Shown here piece by piece: positions 24,873 to 33,195 of a DNA stretch of 64,000 nt; positions within the stretch are counted from its first letter, which is position 1; each line of letters opens with the position of its first letter. Both the position numbers and the translations under genes were made by a program. Location: the NCBI RefSeq assembly GCF_039535475.1, contig NZ_BAAAXG010000027.1:328001-392000 (forward strand), in the 5' to 3' direction. The notes below the pieces were generated by a model. It did not search any database, was not told where the DNA came from, and saw only the letters and a list, made by a program, of their open reading frames with translations. This DNA comes from Streptomyces showdoensis. GTDB taxonomy: Bacteria; Actinomycetota; Actinomycetes; Streptomycetales; Streptomycetaceae.

Positions 24873-26696
24873 ATGAGTTCGACCGGTACAGGGAACGGGG
24901 CAGCGGTGTCATCGGGGGAGAACGGACGGCTCGCGGGCCGCTACAGAATCGTGCGCAGACTCGGCCGCGGCGGCATGGGCGTCGTCTGGCAGGCGGTCGA
25001 CGAGGTCCTCGGCCGCGACGTGGCCGTCAAGGAACTGCGCACCTACACGGACACCGCCGCGCCCGAACTCGACGCCATGCGCCTGCGCATGCAGCGCGAG
25101 GCCCGCGCCGCCGCCCGGGTCCGCCACCCCGGAGTCGTCGCCGTCCACGACGTCACCGAGCACGAGGGCCGCCCCGTCATCGTCATGGAGCTCGTCGACG
25201 GGCCCTCCCTCGACGACGTCCTCGCCGCCGAGGGGCCCCTCGAACCCGTCGAGGCCGCGCGGATCGGCGCCCGCGTCCTGGAGGCGCTCGCCGCCGCCCA
25301 CGAGGCCGGCGTCCTGCACCGGGACGTGAAGCCCGGCAACATCCTCCTCGACCGCTCGGGGCGGGTCCTGCTCACCGACTTCGGCATCGCCACCATCGAG
25401 GACCCGGCCGACGGCTCCGCCGCCCGGCTCACCCGCAGCGGCGAGATCGTCGGCTCCCTCGACTACCTCTCCCCGGAGCGCGCCCGCGGCGCCGCCCCGG
25501 CGCCCGCCGCCGACGTCTGGGCGCTCGGCGCGACCCTCTACGCCGCGGTCGAGGGAGCGGTGCCCTTCCGGCGCACGTCCACCTGGTCCACCCTCGCCGC
25601 CATCGTCACCGACCCGCTGCCGGAACCGACCCGGGCCGGGCCCCTGACCCCCGCGCTGCTGCGGCTGCTGTCCAAGGACCCGGCGGGCCGGCCCACGGCC
25701 CGGGAGGCGGCGGAGTTGTTGGCGGGGGTGGCGGGGGCTGCGTCCGCCTCTCCTGGGGTTGCCGATTCGCCTGCGCCTGCGCCTGCGCCCTCGCCTTCGG
25801 CGTCGGCTGAGTTCGTGGGTGCTGGCTCGGCCGAGGTCGTCGGTGCGGTTTCGCCTGTGCCCGTTCCCGTGGCCGTTCCCGTGCCTGAGCCCCATGGCGT
25901 CTTCGGGCCGCCTGCCGCTGCGTTCGGCCCCGGGGCGGTTCCCGGCGTGGTTCCCGGCGCGGTCCCGCCTCAGGGGCGAGCCGCGGCCAGGGGGCGGGAG
26001 CGGCGGCGGGCGCGGGGGTTCGTCGCCGCCGCCGTGGCCGCGGTCGTCCTCGTGGGCGGCGGAGTCACGTACGCGTTGACGGAGCGGACCCCGGGCGCTC
26101 CCTCGGCGGCCGGCGACCGGCCGGCCCAGGGTGCCACCGGCGAGCCCGGTCAGGTACTCGACGGCGGGGACGGGGCGGGGAAGGCGGGAGCCGGCACGGG
26201 TCCGGCCACGCGGACCCCCGGCGCCGGCGAGAGCGCCACGCCGGGTGAAGGGGCTTCCACCACGGCGGGCGCTCCCTCGGGGGAGGCCACCGACGCGGCG
26301 CCCGGCGCCACCGGGGCGACGCCCACTCCGCGCAGGGGCGGCGGGACGGCCGCCACCTCCGGCGCCAAGCCGACGACCGCAGCCCCGACCACCACGGCCG
26401 CCCCGCCGCCCGCCGCGTCCGGGTGCACCGCGTCCGGGTCGTCCGCGAGCTGCCAGGTGGTGCGTGCGGCCGTCAGCAGGCGCTACGACGGGGGCGAGAT
26501 GGGGACCGTCGGTGCCGGGCCGCAGGAGTTCTTCTGCCAGGTCGACCTCGATCACGGCGAGACCTACGGCGGGCAGACCAGTCGCTGGTGGGCCCGGACC
26601 GACGACGACAGCGGCAACACGAACGTGTACGTCAGCGTGCTGCACCTGCGGGGTGGCGCGGGCGGCGGGCCCGTCGAAGGGCTGCGGATCTGCTAG
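24873..26696 (+). CDS. receptor-like Ser/Thr protein kinase
   Basis: 607 aa. The Hanks-type kinase domain spans about residues 24-280: LGRGGMGVVW (glycine loop), VAVKEL (Lys), HRDVKPGN with catalytic Asp151, TDFGIAT (DFG) and SLDYLSPERARG. A P/A-rich juxtamembrane region of about 100 residues follows, then one TM helix near 384-404 (FVAAAVAAVVLVGGGVTYAL). A long T/A/P/G linker leads to an outside domain of roughly 80 residues holding four Cys, the last at the very C-terminus. There are no PASTA repeats. It would phosphorylate proteins in response to an outside signal. The linker stretches are lower in GC3 than the kinase domain. Confidence 0.92.
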   Translation: MSSTGTGNGAAVSSGENGRLAGRYRIVRRLGRGGMGVVWQAVDEVLGRDVAVKELRTYTDTAAPELDAMRLRMQREARAAARVRHPGVVAVHDVTEHEGRPVIVMELVDGPSLDDVLAAEGPLEPVEAARIGARVLEALAAAHEAGVLHRDVKPGNILLDRSGRVLLTDFGIATIEDPADGSAARLTRSGEIVGSLDYLSPERARGAAPAPAADVWALGATLYAAVEGAVPFRRTSTWSTLAAIVTDPLPEPTRAGPLTPALLRLLSKDPAGRPTAREAAELLAGVAGAASASPGVADSPAPAPAPSPSASAEFVGAGSAEVVGAVSPVPVPVAVPVPEPHGVFGPPAAAFGPGAVPGVVPGAVPPQGRAAARGRERRRARGFVAAAVAAVVLVGGGVTYALTERTPGAPSAAGDRPAQGATGEPGQVLDGGDGAGKAGAGTGPATRTPGAGESATPGEGASTTAGAPSGEATDAAPGATGATPTPRRGGGTAATSGAKPTTAAPTTTAAPPPAASGCTASGSSASCQVVRAAVSRRYDGGEMGTVGAGPQEFFCQVDLDHGETYGGQTSRWWARTDDDSGNTNVYVSVLHLRGGAGGGPVEGLRIC

Positions 26697-26757
26697 GCGG
26701 GGGTGCGGGGGACCCCTCCCGTGGGCTCTCGGCTCTCGGTTCTCGGCTGCCGGCTTC

Positions 26758-27786
26758 TCAGGCGGGTGCGGTCTCGCCCGAGCCGCGGGGGATGAGCTTC
26801 GTCTCCAGGACCACCGTCGTCGGGGGTTCCTCCGCGCCGTCCAGGCGGCGGAACAGGCGCTCCGCCGCCGTGCGGCCCAGGGCCGCCGCGTCCTGGGCGA
26901 TGACGGTGATGCCGAGGAGGTCGGCCAGCTCGATGTCGTCGAAGCCGACGAGGGCCACGGGGGTTTCGCGGGACGCCAGGACCCGTACCGTCGTCACGGT
27001 CACCCGGTTGTTGCCCGCGAACAGGGCCGTGACCGGGTTCGGGCCGGACAGCATCGCCCCCACGGCGCGGGCCACCCGGTCCGGCTCGGTCGGGCCGAGC
27101 GACACCCATTCCTCCGCGACCTCCAGGCCCGCGTCCTCCATGGCCGCCCGGTAGCCGCGCAGGCGTTCCGTCGCCGTGTGGATGCGGGGGCGGTCGCCGA
27201 TGAAGCCGATCCGGCGGTGGCCGTGGGCGATCAGGTGGGCCACGCCGTTCCGCGCGCCCCCGTAGCTGTCGGAGAGGACGACGTCCGCGTCGATGAGGCC
27301 GGCGGGGCGGTCGACGAAGACCGTGGCGACGCCCGCGCGGATCTCCGGCTCCAGGTAACGGTGGTCGGAGCCCGCCGGGATGACGATCAGTCCGTCGACG
27401 CGGCGGGCGCAGAGGGCGAGGGCCAGCTCCTGCTCGCGGTCCGCGTCCTCCGCGCTGGAGCCGTTGATGAGGAGGGCCCCGTGCGCCCGGGCGACCTCCT
27501 CGACCGCCCGGCTCAGGGGGCCGTAGAACGGGTCGGCCAGGTCCTCCAGGACCAGGCCCACCGATGCCGTGCGGCCCTTGCGCAGCACCCTCGCGCTGTC
27601 GTTGCGGCGGAAGCCCAGGGAGTCGATCGCCTCCTGGACGCGGCGTTCGGTGTCGGGGGTGACGCCCGGTTCGCCGTTCACGACCCGGGAGACCGTCTTG
27701 AGGCCGACGCCCGCTCGGGCGGCCACGTCCTTCATCGTGGGCCGGTTGCCGTAGCGGTGCTCGGGGCGGCGGGCGGTGTCGGCCAC
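26758..27786 (-). CDS. LacI-family transcriptional regulator
   Basis: About 342 aa. The HTH reads TMKDVAARAGVGLKTVSRVVNGEPGVTPDTERRVQEAIDSLGFRRN with the minor-groove hinge following (ARVLRKGRT). The periplasmic-binding-like effector domain has VGLVLEDLADPFYG, RVDGLIVIPAG, HRRIGFIGDRP and VALVGFDDIELADLL. It should repress sugar-metabolism genes and release on binding a sugar. I chose the GTG at 27786; an upstream frame to 27912 runs over the likely operator. It is divergent from a ROK kinase, with a perfect palindrome between, so that kinase is the likely target. Confidence 0.9.
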   Translation of the reverse strand: MADTARRPEHRYGNRPTMKDVAARAGVGLKTVSRVVNGEPGVTPDTERRVQEAIDSLGFRRNDSARVLRKGRTASVGLVLEDLADPFYGPLSRAVEEVARAHGALLINGSSAEDADREQELALALCARRVDGLIVIPAGSDHRYLEPEIRAGVATVFVDRPAGLIDADVVLSDSYGGARNGVAHLIAHGHRRIGFIGDRPRIHTATERLRGYRAAMEDAGLEVAEEWVSLGPTEPDRVARAVGAMLSGPNPVTALFAGNNRVTVTTVRVLASRETPVALVGFDDIELADLLGITVIAQDAAALGRTAAERLFRRLDGAEEPPTTVVLETKLIPRGSGETAPA

Positions 27787-27870
27787 GGTGTGCGGGTCCT
27801 CCGTCGTGTGGGGGGCGATATCGGGTCCTGATCTCCGTATCGATCTCGTTGCTGTCGAGCATAGGCCCTG

Positions 27871-27882
27871 GACAACGTTGTC
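27871..27882. promoter_or_regulatory. LacI-type operator GACAACGTTGTC
   Basis: A perfect 12-bp palindrome with the central CG typical of LacI-family operators, between the divergent LacI gene and the ROK kinase. Confidence 0.75.
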
Positions 27883-27935
27883 AGAGGTGGGAAGACTGTA
27901 GGTCGCACCCACCGTCCCACGGAGACCCGGAGCCC

Positions 27936-28877
27936 ATGAGCACTGACCTCGTCGTCGCCCTCGACATCGGCGGCACCAAGATCGCCGGGGCGCTGGTCGA
28001 CGGAGCCGGCCGGATCCTCGTACGGGCCCAGCGGCCCACGCCCGCGCGGGAGGACGGCGAGACGGTCATGCGCGCGGTGGAGGCGGTGCTGGAGGAGCTC
28101 GACCACTCTCCGCTCCGGGCCTCCGCCGGTGCCGTCGGCATCGGCAGCGCGGGGCCGGTCGACGCCTCGGCCGGCACCGTCAGCCCGGTCAACGTGCCCG
28201 GCTGGCGCGACTTCCCGCTGGTCGAGCGGGTCCGGCGGGCCGCCGGGCTTCCCGTCACCCTGGTCGGCGACGGCGTCGCCATGACGGCCGCCGAGCACTG
28301 GCGGGGCGCCGCCCGCGGCCACGACAACGCGCTGTGCCTCGTCGTCTCCACGGGGGTGGGGGGAGGGCTGGTCCTGGACGGCCGCGTGCACGGTGGGCCC
28401 ACCGGCAACGCCGGTCACATCGGACACATCAGTGTCGATCTGGACGGCGAGCCGTGCGCCTGCGGCGGGCGCGGCTGCGTCGAACGCATCGCCAGCGGGC
28501 CGCACATCGCCCGCCGCGCCCTGGAGAACGGCTGGCACCCCGGGCCCGACGGCGACACCTCCGCCGCCGCCGTGGCCGCCGCCGCCCGGGCCGGCGACCC
28601 CGTGGCCGTCGCCTCCTTCGAGCGGGCCGGCCAGGCCCTCGCGGCCGGGATCGCCGCCACGGCCACCCTGGTGGAGATCGACATCGCCGTGGTCGGCGGG
28701 GGAGTGGCCGGGGCGGGCGAGGTCCTCTTCGGGCCGCTCCGCCGCAGCCTGCGCTCCTACGCCACCCTCTCCTTCGTCCAGGGCCTCACCGTCGTCCCCG
28801 CCCTCACCGGCACCGACGCGGGCCTCCTCGGCGCCGCCGCCGCTGCCGTCCCCCGCGCGGGCGCCTCGACGTCCTGA
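27936..28877 (+). CDS. ROK-family sugar kinase
   Basis: 313 aa. VVALDIGGTKIAGALVD is the ATP phosphate loop, CLVVSTGVGGGLVLDGRVHGGPTGNAGHIGHI holds the substrate-binding GHI, and CACGGRGCVERIASG is the zinc-binding ROK signature 2. With this length and no HTH it is an enzyme, probably phosphorylating glucose, an N-acetylated hexosamine or another hexose in the cytoplasm. GGAG-N4-GGAG precedes the ATG. The divergent LacI regulator and the operator between them suggest sugar-inducible expression. No transporter genes adjoin it, so the sugar cannot be named. Confidence 0.9.
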   Translation: MSTDLVVALDIGGTKIAGALVDGAGRILVRAQRPTPAREDGETVMRAVEAVLEELDHSPLRASAGAVGIGSAGPVDASAGTVSPVNVPGWRDFPLVERVRRAAGLPVTLVGDGVAMTAAEHWRGAARGHDNALCLVVSTGVGGGLVLDGRVHGGPTGNAGHIGHISVDLDGEPCACGGRGCVERIASGPHIARRALENGWHPGPDGDTSAAAVAAAARAGDPVAVASFERAGQALAAGIAATATLVEIDIAVVGGGVAGAGEVLFGPLRRSLRSYATLSFVQGLTVVPALTGTDAGLLGAAAAAVPRAGASTS

Positions 28878-28884
28878 GCCGTGC

Positions 28885-29064
28885 TCAGCCCCGTACCGTG
28901 TCCGCCGAGCGCTGTTCCACGACGACCAGGAACGCGTCGGACTCCAGGTCCATCACCACCCGCGCGGGCAGCCCCTCGTCCCTCCGCGCGCTGGCGAACT
29001 CCTCGGCCGGCCAGCTGCCCCGCGGGCCCCCCGCGGGAAACCGCTCCAGAACCGTACGACTCAT
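28885..29064 (-). CDS. small acidic protein, 59 aa
   Basis: An intact 59-codon frame on the minus strand, ATG at 29064 to TGA at 28885-28887, just under the common 60-aa reporting limit. It reads as a real protein: MSRTVLERFPAGGPRGSW, then PAEEFASARRDEGLPARVVM, then DLESDAFLVVVE. The third positions are G/C-biased as in its neighbours. GAGGGGG lies upstream. I recall similar short proteins in other streptomycetes but cannot name a family or function. It converges on the ROK kinase with a 7-nt gap and is divergent from the kinase-NUDIX gene. Confidence 0.75.
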   Translation of the reverse strand: MSRTVLERFPAGGPRGSWPAEEFASARRDEGLPARVVMDLESDAFLVVVEQRSADTVRG

Positions 29065-29221
29065 CTCCGCACCCCCTCGTGCTCGCCGTCTCCAACGACG
29101 GCCCGTCCCGAAGTGTTACGCGACCGGGGCTCGCCCGGTTCCGGCCCGTGGCACTCCCCGGGGGTTTCCGTGGCAGGGTGGGGCGGGCAAGCCACAGGGG
29201 GCATACGAAAGAGGGGGAACC

Positions 29222-30262
29222 GTGATCGTCTGGATCAACGGTGCGTTCGGCGCGGGGAAGTCCAGCACCGCGCGCGAGCTGGTCGAGCTGATCCCGAACA
29301 GCACCCTGTACGACCCGGAGCTCGTCGGCGGCGGTCTCAGCCTGCTGCTGCCGCAGAAACGTCTCGCGGAGGTCGACGACTTCCAGGACCTGCCGATCTG
29401 GCGCCGGCTCGTCGTCGACACCGCCGCCGCGCTCCTCGCCGAGCTGGGCGGGGTGCTCGTGGTGCCGATGACCCTGCTGCGGCAGGAGTACCGGGACGAG
29501 ATCTTCGGGGCGCTCGCCGCCCGCCGGATCGAGGTCCGGCATCTGGTCCTCACCCAAGATGAAACGATCCTGCGCGAGCGGATCGACAACCGCCGCGAAC
29601 ACCCCGGCGACCCCGACGCCGAAGAGCGGGCCCGCCGGTGGTGCCACGCCCACATCGAGCCGTACCGCACCGCCCTCGACGGCTGGCTCGGCGACGAGGC
29701 CCACGCCGTCGACAACGGCGGCCTCACCCCGGCCGAGGCGGCCCGGACCGTCGCCGACGCCCTCGCCGCCGGGCTCGCCGCCCCCTGCGGCATCGTCCAG
29801 ACCCCCGAACCCACCGGCGAGACCCTCGCCGCGGGCGTCCTGCTCTTCGACGAGCAGGACCGTTTCCTCCTCGTCGACCCCACGTACAAGCCCGGCTGGG
29901 AGTTCCCCGGCGGCGTCGTCGAACCCGGCGAGCCCCCCGCCCGCGCCGGCATGCGCGAGGTCGCCGAGGAGATCGGGCTCGAACTCGACGCCGTGCCCCG
30001 CCTGTTGCTCGTCGACTGGGAACGGCCCCAGCCGCCCGGCTTCGGCGGCCTCCGGCTCCTCTTCGACGGCGGCCTGTTGCCCGCGGCCGAGGCCGACCGG
30101 CTGCTCCTGCCCGGCGCCGAACTCCGTGCCTGGCGCTTCGTCACGGAGGAGGAGGCCGCCGACCTGCTGCCCCCGGTCCGCTACCGCCGCCTCCGCTGGG
30201 CCCTGCGCGCGCGCGAACGCGGCACCGTCCTCAACCTGGAGGCGGGCGTCCCGGTCGGCTGA
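29222..30262 (+). CDS. TmrB-like P-loop kinase fused to a NUDIX hydrolase
   Basis: 346 aa in two domains. Residues 1 to about 185 form a P-loop protein beginning VIVWINGAFGAGKSSTARE (Walker A), with VLVVPMTLLRQEYRDEIF and RIEVRHLVLTQDETILRERI (lid Arg) as in TmrB/zeta-type ATP-binding proteins. Residues from about 200 form a NUDIX domain with GGVVEPGEPPARAGMREVAEEIGLE. TmrB is a tunicamycin-resistance protein; NUDIX enzymes cut nucleoside diphosphate derivatives. The fusion may modify and clear one nucleotide-linked compound. GGGGG lies 4 nt before the GTG. A 16-bp hairpin overlaps the 3' end. Confidence 0.85.
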   Translation: MIVWINGAFGAGKSSTARELVELIPNSTLYDPELVGGGLSLLLPQKRLAEVDDFQDLPIWRRLVVDTAAALLAELGGVLVVPMTLLRQEYRDEIFGALAARRIEVRHLVLTQDETILRERIDNRREHPGDPDAEERARRWCHAHIEPYRTALDGWLGDEAHAVDNGGLTPAEAARTVADALAAGLAAPCGIVQTPEPTGETLAAGVLLFDEQDRFLLVDPTYKPGWEFPGGVVEPGEPPARAGMREVAEEIGLELDAVPRLLLVDWERPQPPGFGGLRLLFDGGLLPAAEADRLLLPGAELRAWRFVTEEEAADLLPPVRYRRLRWALRARERGTVLNLEAGVPVG

Positions 30263-30278
30263 GACCGGGACGCCCGCC
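30241..30278. terminator. perfect 16-bp hairpin over the stop codon
   Basis: Bases 30241-30256 are exactly complementary to 30263-30278, and the 6-nt loop contains the NUDIX stop codon. It sits between convergent genes. Confidence 0.8.
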
Positions 30279-30279
30279 C

Positions 30280-30691
30280 TCAGCGGCGCCCGAACCGGGC
30301 GGCCATTCGCTCCGCGACGAAACGGAACTCCTCCGGCATCCCCGGCTCCGCGGGCTGCTCCGCGCGCGATCTCCACGCCCCCGCGCAGCACCCGGAGGCC
30401 GGCCCCGTCCGCCTCGAAGGCGAGCTCGCGCCAGGGATGGGCCCCCACGAGCTCCTCGCCCTTCCAGAACCGGAGGTGCCGGGTCGTCGTGTGCACCTGG
30501 TACGGCGCGTTGTCCGGGGCGACGAGCGCGCTCCGCGGCGGGGCGGGGTACGGCCACACCCCGGAGACGTTCAGGACCGTCTCGTTCGGCTCCAGCGAGT
30601 CCTTCCGCGCCCGGTCCTCACGGCCGTGCCGCACCCCCACCGGGACGCCGGCCGTGACGCCCAGGAGCGCGAACGGACCCGTCACCCGCAC
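30280..30691 (-). pseudogene. conserved hypothetical gene broken by a frameshift
   Basis: A minus-strand frame from GTG at 30691 reads convincingly for about 110 codons (PYQVHTTTRHLRFWKGEELV, HPWRELAFEADGAGLRVLRG). Near 30358-30370, in a GCGCGCG run, the plausible coding passes to the +1 frame and continues EQPAEPGMPEEFRFVAERMA to a TGA at 30280-30282. In the original frame the translation runs on into the reverse complement of the NUDIX gene. Either one base has been gained or lost in the run or it is a sequencing error. If repaired, the product would be about 136 aa of unknown function. Confidence 0.6.
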
Positions 30692-30763
30692 CGCCCTTCA
30701 CGGGCCGGACCGGGGGAGAGGACGGCGCCCGGGGGCCGGCCGGTTCCGCGGCCCGCGGACCGC

Positions 30764-31540
30764 TCAGGCCACGGCCTTCCTCAACTGCCCGGCCGCGTCG
30801 GCCGTCACCGGCTCGCCGTGACCGCAGCACAGCACCGACGGCTCCAGCTCCGCCAGCCGCCGCATCGACTCCCTCGCCTCCGCCCGGTCCACGTGGAAGA
30901 CGCCGAAGGTCACGCCCTGGACGGTGGCCACCGTGTCGCCGGTGAACAGCACGCCGTGGCGCGGGAGATGGATCGCGAGGGAGCCGGGCGTGTGGCCCGG
31001 GGTGTGCAGCGCCACCGCGCCGTCCCCGAAGCCCAGCTCCTCGCCGTCCGCGAGCTCCCGGTCCACCCGGGTCGGCGGCGCCTCGGGGACGGTCAGCCCG
31101 TGCTCGTACAGCGGCCGTTCCCAGTCGAGCAGATCCGGCTCGGGGACCGGGAGCTCGCCCCGGATCACCGGGGCGTCCAGCGCGTGCGCCAGGATCTCGG
31201 CGCCGAAGCGGTCGGCCAGTTCCTGGGCCGCGCCCACGTGGTCACGGTGGCAGTGGGTCAGCACGATCCGGCGGATGAGGGCCGGGTCGAGGCCCGCACC
31301 GCGCAGCGCCGCCTCGATCTCGTCCGCCGCGCCGACCCACCCGGCGTCGACGAGGGTCAGTTCGGTGTCGTCCCGCCACACGTACGCCTGGCCGACGGGC
31401 AGGCGCAGCATGTGCAAGCGGGGGGCTGTCTCCACCAGTTCGACGAGGCCCGGGGCGTGGGCGGGGGAGTCGGTGGTGGCGTCGGCGGTGGCGTCGGTGT
31501 CGGTGGTCCGGGAGTGGTCTGCTCGCTCTGCTCGGCTCAT
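30764..31540 (-). CDS. metallo-beta-lactamase-fold hydrolase
   Basis: 258 aa. VLTHCHRDHVGAA is the HxHxDH metal motif, HTPGHTPGSLAIHL the third His, LFTGDT the bridging Asp and CCGHGEPV the last His. The first 30 residues are a T/D/A-rich tail. This is the glyoxalase-II-like branch of the superfamily, which usually hydrolyses thioesters or phosphodiesters with two zinc ions. No signal peptide is present. I keep the ATG at 31540. The M20 gene lies upstream but is separated by a terminator. Confidence 0.88.
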   Translation of the reverse strand: MSRAERADHSRTTDTDATADATTDSPAHAPGLVELVETAPRLHMLRLPVGQAYVWRDDTELTLVDAGWVGAADEIEAALRGAGLDPALIRRIVLTHCHRDHVGAAQELADRFGAEILAHALDAPVIRGELPVPEPDLLDWERPLYEHGLTVPEAPPTRVDRELADGEELGFGDGAVALHTPGHTPGSLAIHLPRHGVLFTGDTVATVQGVTFGVFHVDRAEARESMRRLAELEPSVLCCGHGEPVTADAAGQLRKAVA

Positions 31541-31582
31541 GGGCCGAACGTACGGAGGAGGTCACCCCCGGCGCACGCGACT

Positions 31583-31611
31583 ACGCTCTGGGCGAGTTAC
31601 GCCCAGAGCGT
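31583..31611 (-). terminator. perfect 12-bp hairpin after the dipeptidase gene
   Basis: ACGCTCTGGGCG (31583-31594) is exactly repeated in inverse at 31600-31611 with an AGTTA loop. It lies 29 nt beyond the dipeptidase stop on the minus strand. Confidence 0.8.
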
Positions 31612-31640
31612 CACGTCCGCTCGGCGACCCCCGTCGCGGA

Positions 31641-33008
31641 TCAACCCCGCTTCGAGGCCGCGTAGTTCAGCAGGAAGTGCGCCTCCGCCACCGACAGGCG
31701 CTCCAGCTCCTGCGGCGACACCGACTCGTTCACCGCGTGGATCTGCGCCTCCGGCTCGCTCAGGCCGATGAGCAGGATCTCCGACTCCGGGTACAGCGCG
31801 GCCAGCGTGTTGCACAGCGGGATCGAGCCGCCCATGCCGGCCGCCTGCATCTCCTCGCCCGGGTACGCGAGCCGCATCGCCTCCGCCATCGACGTGTACG
31901 CCGGGCTCGACACGTCCGCCTGGAACGGCTGGCCCTGGCCGACCTGCTCCAGGCTCACCCGGGCGTTCCACGGCGTGTGCTTCTCGATGTGCGCGTACAG
32001 CAGCTCGGTCGCCTTCACGGCGTCCTGGCCCGGCGGCACCCGCAGGCTGATCTGCGCGCGGGCGGTCGACGGGATCGACGGGGTCGCACCGGCCACGGGG
32101 TGCGCGTCGATGCCGATGACGGTCACCGCGGGCCGCGCCCAGATCCGGTCCGCGACCGTGCCGCGGCCCGGCAGCTCCACCCCGTCGAGCACCTTGGCGT
32201 CCTTGCGGAAGTCCGCCTCCGGGTACTGCAGCCCCTCCCACACCGAGTCGGCCGGCAGCCCGTCGATGACGGTCGCGCCGGTCTCGTCGCGCAGCGAGTC
32301 CAGGACGCGGATCAGCGCGGCGAGCGCGTCCGGCGCGGCACCGCCGAACTGGCCCGAGTGCAGGTTGCCCTGGAGCGTGTCGATGGTGACCCGGATCATC
32401 GTCATGCCGCGCAGGGTCGCCGTCACGGTCGGCAGCCCGACCCGGAAGTTGCCCGCGTCGCCGATGACGATCGCGTCCGAGGCCAGCAGCTCCGGGTGCG
32501 CCTCCGCGTACCGCTCCAGACCGCCGGTGCCCTGCTCCTCCGAGCCCTCCACGATCACCTTGACGGTGACCGGGACCCCGCCGTTCGCCTTCAGGGCGCG
32601 CAGCGCGAGCAGGTGCATGATGAAGCCGCCCTTGCAGTCGGCCGCGCCGCGCCCGTACCAGCGGCCGTCCTCACGCTCGGTCAGCTGGAACGGCGGGGTC
32701 ACCCAGGCCGACTCCACCAGCATCGGCTGCACGTCGTAGTGCGCGTACAGGAGGACCGTCGGGGCGCCGGCCGGGCCCGGCAGCACGCCGTACACGGACT
32801 GCGAACCGTCCGGGGTGTCCAGCAGCGCCACGTCCTGGAAACCCTCGGTGCGCAGTGCGTCCGCCACCCAGTTCGCGGCGGCCTCGCACTCGCTGCGCGG
32901 GGCGACCGCCTCGTCCGCGACCGACTGGAAGGCCACCAGCTCCGTCAGCTCCGCCTTGGCGCGGGGCATCAGGGATGCGACGGTCTCGGCGATCGGATTC
33001 GCGGTCAT
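31641..33008 (-). CDS. M20-family dipeptidase
   Basis: 455 aa. VLLYAHYDVQP gives the first zinc His, WYGRGAADCKGG the bridging Asp, and VEGSEEQGTGGL the catalytic and metal Glu pair. NLHSGQFGGAAPDAL lies in the dimerisation domain and IPLCNTLAALYPES near the last His region. This matches the M20 dipeptidase subgroup (CNDP-like) of normal length. It hydrolyses short peptides with two zinc ions in the cytoplasm. AGGAG is 7 nt before the ATG at 33008; a GTG two codons upstream is less likely. It is divergent from the FAD oxidoreductase gene. Confidence 0.9.
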   Translation of the reverse strand: MTANPIAETVASLMPRAKAELTELVAFQSVADEAVAPRSECEAAANWVADALRTEGFQDVALLDTPDGSQSVYGVLPGPAGAPTVLLYAHYDVQPMLVESAWVTPPFQLTEREDGRWYGRGAADCKGGFIMHLLALRALKANGGVPVTVKVIVEGSEEQGTGGLERYAEAHPELLASDAIVIGDAGNFRVGLPTVTATLRGMTMIRVTIDTLQGNLHSGQFGGAAPDALAALIRVLDSLRDETGATVIDGLPADSVWEGLQYPEADFRKDAKVLDGVELPGRGTVADRIWARPAVTVIGIDAHPVAGATPSIPSTARAQISLRVPPGQDAVKATELLYAHIEKHTPWNARVSLEQVGQGQPFQADVSSPAYTSMAEAMRLAYPGEEMQAAGMGGSIPLCNTLAALYPESEILLIGLSEPEAQIHAVNESVSPQELERLSVAEAHFLLNYAASKRG

Positions 33009-33195
33009 GGGCACGCTCCTGGTGGGTGCGACGTTGTGACGTTGTGAGCTCGTCGCCGTGTATCGGTGTACGGCGAACGCATGGCCGATCCTACGGCTCG
33101 GGTCGGCCCGGGGCGGCGCGTAACCGCCCGGCTACCGGGTCGTAGGATGCGTACAGAGCAGTGACCACCGGTCGGATCAGGAGCAGAAGCACATC

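Noticed and set aside
25725..26430. Repeat-rich, lower-GC3 stretch as an inserted element
   Set aside because: It stays in frame as the P/A/T-rich linkers of the receptor kinase; no terminal repeats or transposase.
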